A stretch of 48,514 nt of DNA from Candidatus Phytoplasma pruni. Its GTDB lineage: Bacteria; Bacillota_I; Bacilli_A; Acholeplasmatales; Acholeplasmataceae. Of the stretch, positions 46,017 through 48,514 are shown one piece after another. Position 1 is the first letter of the stretch. Each line of letters begins with the position of its first letter. A program made the translations under genes and the position numbers. The DNA is taken from the NCBI RefSeq assembly GCF_013391955.1, contig NZ_JABUOH010000065.1:1-48514 (forward strand). The letters run 5' to 3'. The notes beneath the pieces were generated by a model. The model searched no databases. It was not told the origin of the DNA and saw nothing but the letters and a program-made list of their open reading frames with translations.

Positions 46017-47483
46017 ATGGTAATAATTGTGACACAAAAAAATAAAAAATTAGTCTTTTTGGTAAGTTTTATTTTATTAGGTTTTTCAATAGTTTGTGGT
46101 ATTATATTAGCTATTAACAATTCCGGTAAAAAAGATGATAACCAAACAGATACAAGTAATAAAACAACAGTTCAACCTACTGAAAATAAAGGCAAAACAG
46201 AAGGGAGTGGATCTGATAGTGGAACTGGAAAAGAGAACAATCAAGGTTCAAATGGAGGAGGGACTTCTTCTCCTGCTTCTCCTTCTTCTACAACTTCACA
46301 ACCCGATCCAGTCGTGACAAGCACGCCTAATCCGAATTCAGGCGGTAATTCAGGTTCAAATGGAGGAGGAACTTCTTCTCCTGTTTCTCCTTCTTCTACC
46401 GCTTCGCAACCTGATCCAGTTGTGACAAGTACACCTGATCCAAATTCAGGTGATAATAAAAGTTCAAACGGAGGAGGCGCTTCTTCTCCTGCTCCTGCTT
46501 CTCCTGCTTCGCAGCCTGATCCAGTTGTGACAAGTACACCTGATCCAAATTCAGGTGATAATAAAAGTTCAAACGGAGGAGGCGCTTCTTCTCCTGCTCC
46601 TGCTTCTCCTGCTTCGCAGCCTGATCCAGTTGCGACAACTCCTCCTAATCCAAATTCGGGCGGGAATCAAGGTTCAGGAAATGGCGGAAACGGCACTACC
46701 ACTCCTGCTCCTACAACTTCGCAACCTGATCCAGTTGCGACAACTCCTACTAATCCAAATTCGGACGACAATAAAGGCTCAGGAAATGGCGAAAACGGCA
46801 CTAAAGTTCCCGCTTCTCCTGCTTTGCAGCCTGATCCAGTTGTGACAAACACACCTAATCCAATTTCAGGTAATAACCCAGAAGCTCATGCAAATGGCGA
46901 TTCTGTTGTCGGAGCCGGAACAGACAGCAACCAAAGTTCAGACCGTGGAGAAAATGAGTTTAACCCTATTTCAAACAGAAACAACATTATTGAAATCCAA
47001 TTAGAATCTGATCCTAACAAATCGCCAATGGAACAAATTTATAACAAAACAAAAGAATTAATGAATAAAGGTGAAACAGAAGAACAATTGAAAGAAAATC
47101 AAGAAGAACCTAAAGAGCAAAACTTGTTGTTAACAGACACATTAATCAACAGTTATAATTCGCCGGAAGAAACAAAAAAAGCAATATACGAACAAAGTCC
47201 ATATTCAATAATAAAAATAGATGAAAACTCGGAAAAAGAAAAACAAGAATTAATGGCTGTTTACTGGACGAGAGAAATACAAGAAAATGACAAATTTAGA
47301 AAAAATAATGATCAAAATTATACTTTAGCAGAATTAAAAAACATGGTTCTTGATTCGGAACAAATGTATATTTATTGGTGTGTAGTTCCTGAAGGCGGCT
47401 TTAAAAAGCTAGAAAACACTATTGAAGAAACACCTAAACAAGAAATTCCCAAACCTAAGGGACCAATGGATGAAAATAAATAA
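46017..47483 (+). CDS. Pro/Ser/Gly-repeat surface protein, signal-anchored
   Basis: 488 residues. A basic start and one hydrophobic segment (about 11-35) form a signal or anchor. Then comes a Lys/Thr/Asn linker, a low-complexity region of about 190 residues built from 35-36 residue repeats (SQPDPVVTSTP, Gly/Asn-rich, then SSPAPASPA), a short acidic Gln-rich segment, and a C-terminal domain (about 375-465) with LMAVYWTRE ... EQMYIYWCV that resembles the recurring ectodomain. The repeat DNA is clearly richer in G+C than its surroundings. The weak GAAGAA before ATG 46017 is the only ribosome site seen. After TAA 47481-47483 the same frame stays open to the window end and holds two more copies of the domain, so this may be one large gene cut by a nonsense codon. 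Confidence 0.8.
   Translation: MVIIVTQKNKKLVFLVSFILLGFSIVCGIILAINNSGKKDDNQTDTSNKTTVQPTENKGKTEGSGSDSGTGKENNQGSNGGGTSSPASPSSTTSQPDPVVTSTPNPNSGGNSGSNGGGTSSPVSPSSTASQPDPVVTSTPDPNSGDNKSSNGGGASSPAPASPASQPDPVVTSTPDPNSGDNKSSNGGGASSPAPASPASQPDPVATTPPNPNSGGNQGSGNGGNGTTTPAPTTSQPDPVATTPTNPNSDDNKGSGNGENGTKVPASPALQPDPVVTNTPNPISGNNPEAHANGDSVVGAGTDSNQSSDRGENEFNPISNRNNIIEIQLESDPNKSPMEQIYNKTKELMNKGETEEQLKENQEEPKEQNLLLTDTLINSYNSPEETKKAIYEQSPYSIIKIDENSEKEKQELMAVYWTREIQENDKFRKNNDQNYTLAELKNMVLDSEQMYIYWCVVPEGGFKKLENTIEETPKQEIPKPKGPMDENK
46296..46874 (+). repeat. Tandem 105-bp repeats in the Pro/Ser/Gly-rich region
   Basis: Units start at 46296 (108 bp), 46404, 46509, 46614 and 46719 (105 bp each), with a partial sixth from 46824. 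Units 46404-46508 and 46509-46613 differ by only one base (CAA/CAG), so they arose by a very recent duplication. The others are diverged. Copy number is likely to vary between strains. Confidence 0.9.
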
Positions 47484-47534
47484 CCTTCAGAACCCTATCA
47501 AAACTCAGACGAAGATTTTAATTTAAACGATAAT

Positions 47535-48514
47535 ATGGGGCGTGAACCGATAAATCAAGAAATTCAGGGACCTAACTTAATTAACACATTTATAAGTGCA
47601 AAAGATAACAAAACATTAAGTGGTAATTTTTATCGTTTAGTAGATGAAAACATTCCTAATTTTGTTTCTAACGAATCAGAACGTAACCTTTACTACGAAA
47701 AAGTAAGAAAAAACCAAGATAACACTCTGTTTTTGACGAAAGATTATGTTGGTAAAATCACATATAAATCCGACACTCCTACTGAATTAACAAATAGCCA
47801 TAATTTAATGGAAAGTTCCCGAAATGCCTACCAAGGAGAAAATTTAATAGGTGTTTATTTCACAAACGGAACTAGACCGGCTAAAAAAGGAGATAATAAA
47901 CCATTTAATATAAATGAATTAATAGCATCAGGTAATGGTTCTGAAAAGATAATTCTTCTTTGGGATTTTATTCCTACAAAACCAGTAGAAAACAATAATC
48001 CTTCAGAAAGCGAACAAAGAGAAGGCGATCAAAGATACGAATCAAACCCTTATGAGAATGATTACAATCAAGAAACACGCAGACCAGAAACAATTGAACA
48101 AGTTATAGAAGCAACAGATAATGAAACATTAAGTCGCAAATTTTATCATTTTGTAGAAGAAAACATTCCTAATTTTGTTTCTAACGAATCAGAACGTAAC
48201 CTTTACTACGAAAAAGTAAAAAACAACCAAGATAACACTCTGTTTTTGACTAAAGAATATGCTGGTAAAATCACATATAAATCCAAGGAAGGAATAACTC
48301 CTACTGAAACAACAAATAGCCATAATTTAATGGAAAGTCTTCAATATGACGGCATAGAATTAATAGGTGTCTATTTCACAAACGGAACTAGACCGGCTGC
48401 AAAAGAAGATAATAAACTATTTAATATAAATGAACTAACTACATTAGGCAATGGTTCTGAAAAAATAGTTATTCTTTGGGGCGCTAATTCTACAAAACCA
48501 GTAGAAAACAATAA
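47535..48514 (+). CDS. Continuation frame with two tandem ectodomains, 3' end outside the window
   Basis: The frame of the 46017 gene resumes right after its TAA and is open to the last base; the first ATG in it is 47535, with no ribosome site. It encodes two copies of one 171-residue unit: IPNFVSNESERNLYYEKV, then TLFLTK, GKITYKS, NSHNLMES, IGVYFTNGTRPA and GNGSEKI..LW. The segments around the old stop (NK*PSEP) and between the two units (ENNNPSES) look alike, so the stop seems to have arisen within a repeated linker. Either this is the 3' part of an interrupted large gene, or a separate gene with an undetected start. Surface or secreted location is inferred from the upstream anchor. Confidence 0.6.
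   Translation, partial: MGREPINQEIQGPNLINTFISAKDNKTLSGNFYRLVDENIPNFVSNESERNLYYEKVRKNQDNTLFLTKDYVGKITYKSDTPTELTNSHNLMESSRNAYQGENLIGVYFTNGTRPAKKGDNKPFNINELIASGNGSEKIILLWDFIPTKPVENNNPSESEQREGDQRYESNPYENDYNQETRRPETIEQVIEATDNETLSRKFYHFVEENIPNFVSNESERNLYYEKVKNNQDNTLFLTKEYAGKITYKSKEGITPTETTNSHNLMESLQYDGIELIGVYFTNGTRPAAKEDNKLFNINELTTLGNGSEKIVILWGANSTKPVENN
47574..48514 (+). repeat. 513-bp tandem repeat encoding the ectodomain
   Basis: The copy beginning near 47574 is matched by one beginning near 48087; the shared segment starting GAAAACATTCC lies at 47646 and again at 48159, exactly 513 bp apart. More than 50 bases around it are identical, while the middle differs by small codon insertions and deletions. 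The second copy reaches the window end, so more may follow. Confidence 0.88.

Noticed and set aside
46396-46845. Long frames on the - strand and in the other + frames of the Pro-rich region
   Set aside because: They are shadows of the 105-bp tandem repeats; a repeat with a period divisible by three keeps all frames open.
46296-46874. Possible CRISPR-like array
   Set aside because: The repeats are adjacent, coding, and without unique spacers; there are no cas genes.

Overview
This window looks like chromosome from a phytoplasma ('Candidatus Phytoplasma', plant- and insect-associated, wall-less Mollicutes). The DNA is strongly AT-rich. UGA is used as a stop and never read as Trp, and a release factor 2 gene (prfB) is present, which separates it from Mycoplasma and Spiroplasma. 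Several FtsH copies, a SocA/Panacea (GepA-type) gene, a fused amino-acid binding protein/permease and decayed small membrane-protein genes fit phytoplasmas. Species cannot be told from the sequence alone.

Layout. (1) 1-6380, + strand: the 3' part of a large repeat-built surface-type protein, then an FtsH-like AAA protein with a lost zinc histidine and an in-frame TAA, then an intact FtsH overlapping it by ATGA, closed by a terminator. (2) 6585-9800: an orphan GepA/Panacea gene with a likely autoregulatory operator, an unknown membrane protein, and decayed sequence. (3) 9806-15985, - strand: M32 carboxypeptidase, TGS-uridine-kinase-like protein and the tldD-tldE pair. (4) 16471-18282, + strand: amino-acid ABC binding protein-permease fusion. 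(5) 18405-25215, - strand: argS, rluD-type pseudouridine synthase, ftsH, serS, rpsT. (6) 25686-30670: an accessory island with two small membrane proteins, a secreted protein, a 365-residue protein whose N-terminus is put out of frame by a 15-A tract, and several decayed genes. (7) 30955-45185, - strand: a long co-directional housekeeping block secA, DNA methyltransferase, prfB, yitT-like, nadE, mnmA, rel, hisS, aspS, ending in a clean terminator. (8) 45186-48514, + strand: a long leader with a 14-T tract, then a Pro/Ser/Gly-repeat surface protein whose frame, broken by one TAA, runs on through two near-identical 513-bp repeats to the window end.

Main points. An extracytoplasmic domain (core GVYF..G.R ... 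GNGS.K....W) recurs in the secreted 29657-30670 protein, in both repeats at 47574-48514, in the C-terminus of the 46017 protein and, more weakly, in the ectodomain of the degenerate FtsH; I do not recognise it as a named family. NadE keeps its glutaminase triad but has lost the SGGxDS loop of the synthetase domain. Homopolymer tracts (A15, T14) lie where length change could switch accessory genes. Three accessory genes are each broken by a single in-frame TAA. No tRNA, rRNA, CRISPR array or complete insertion sequence was seen.
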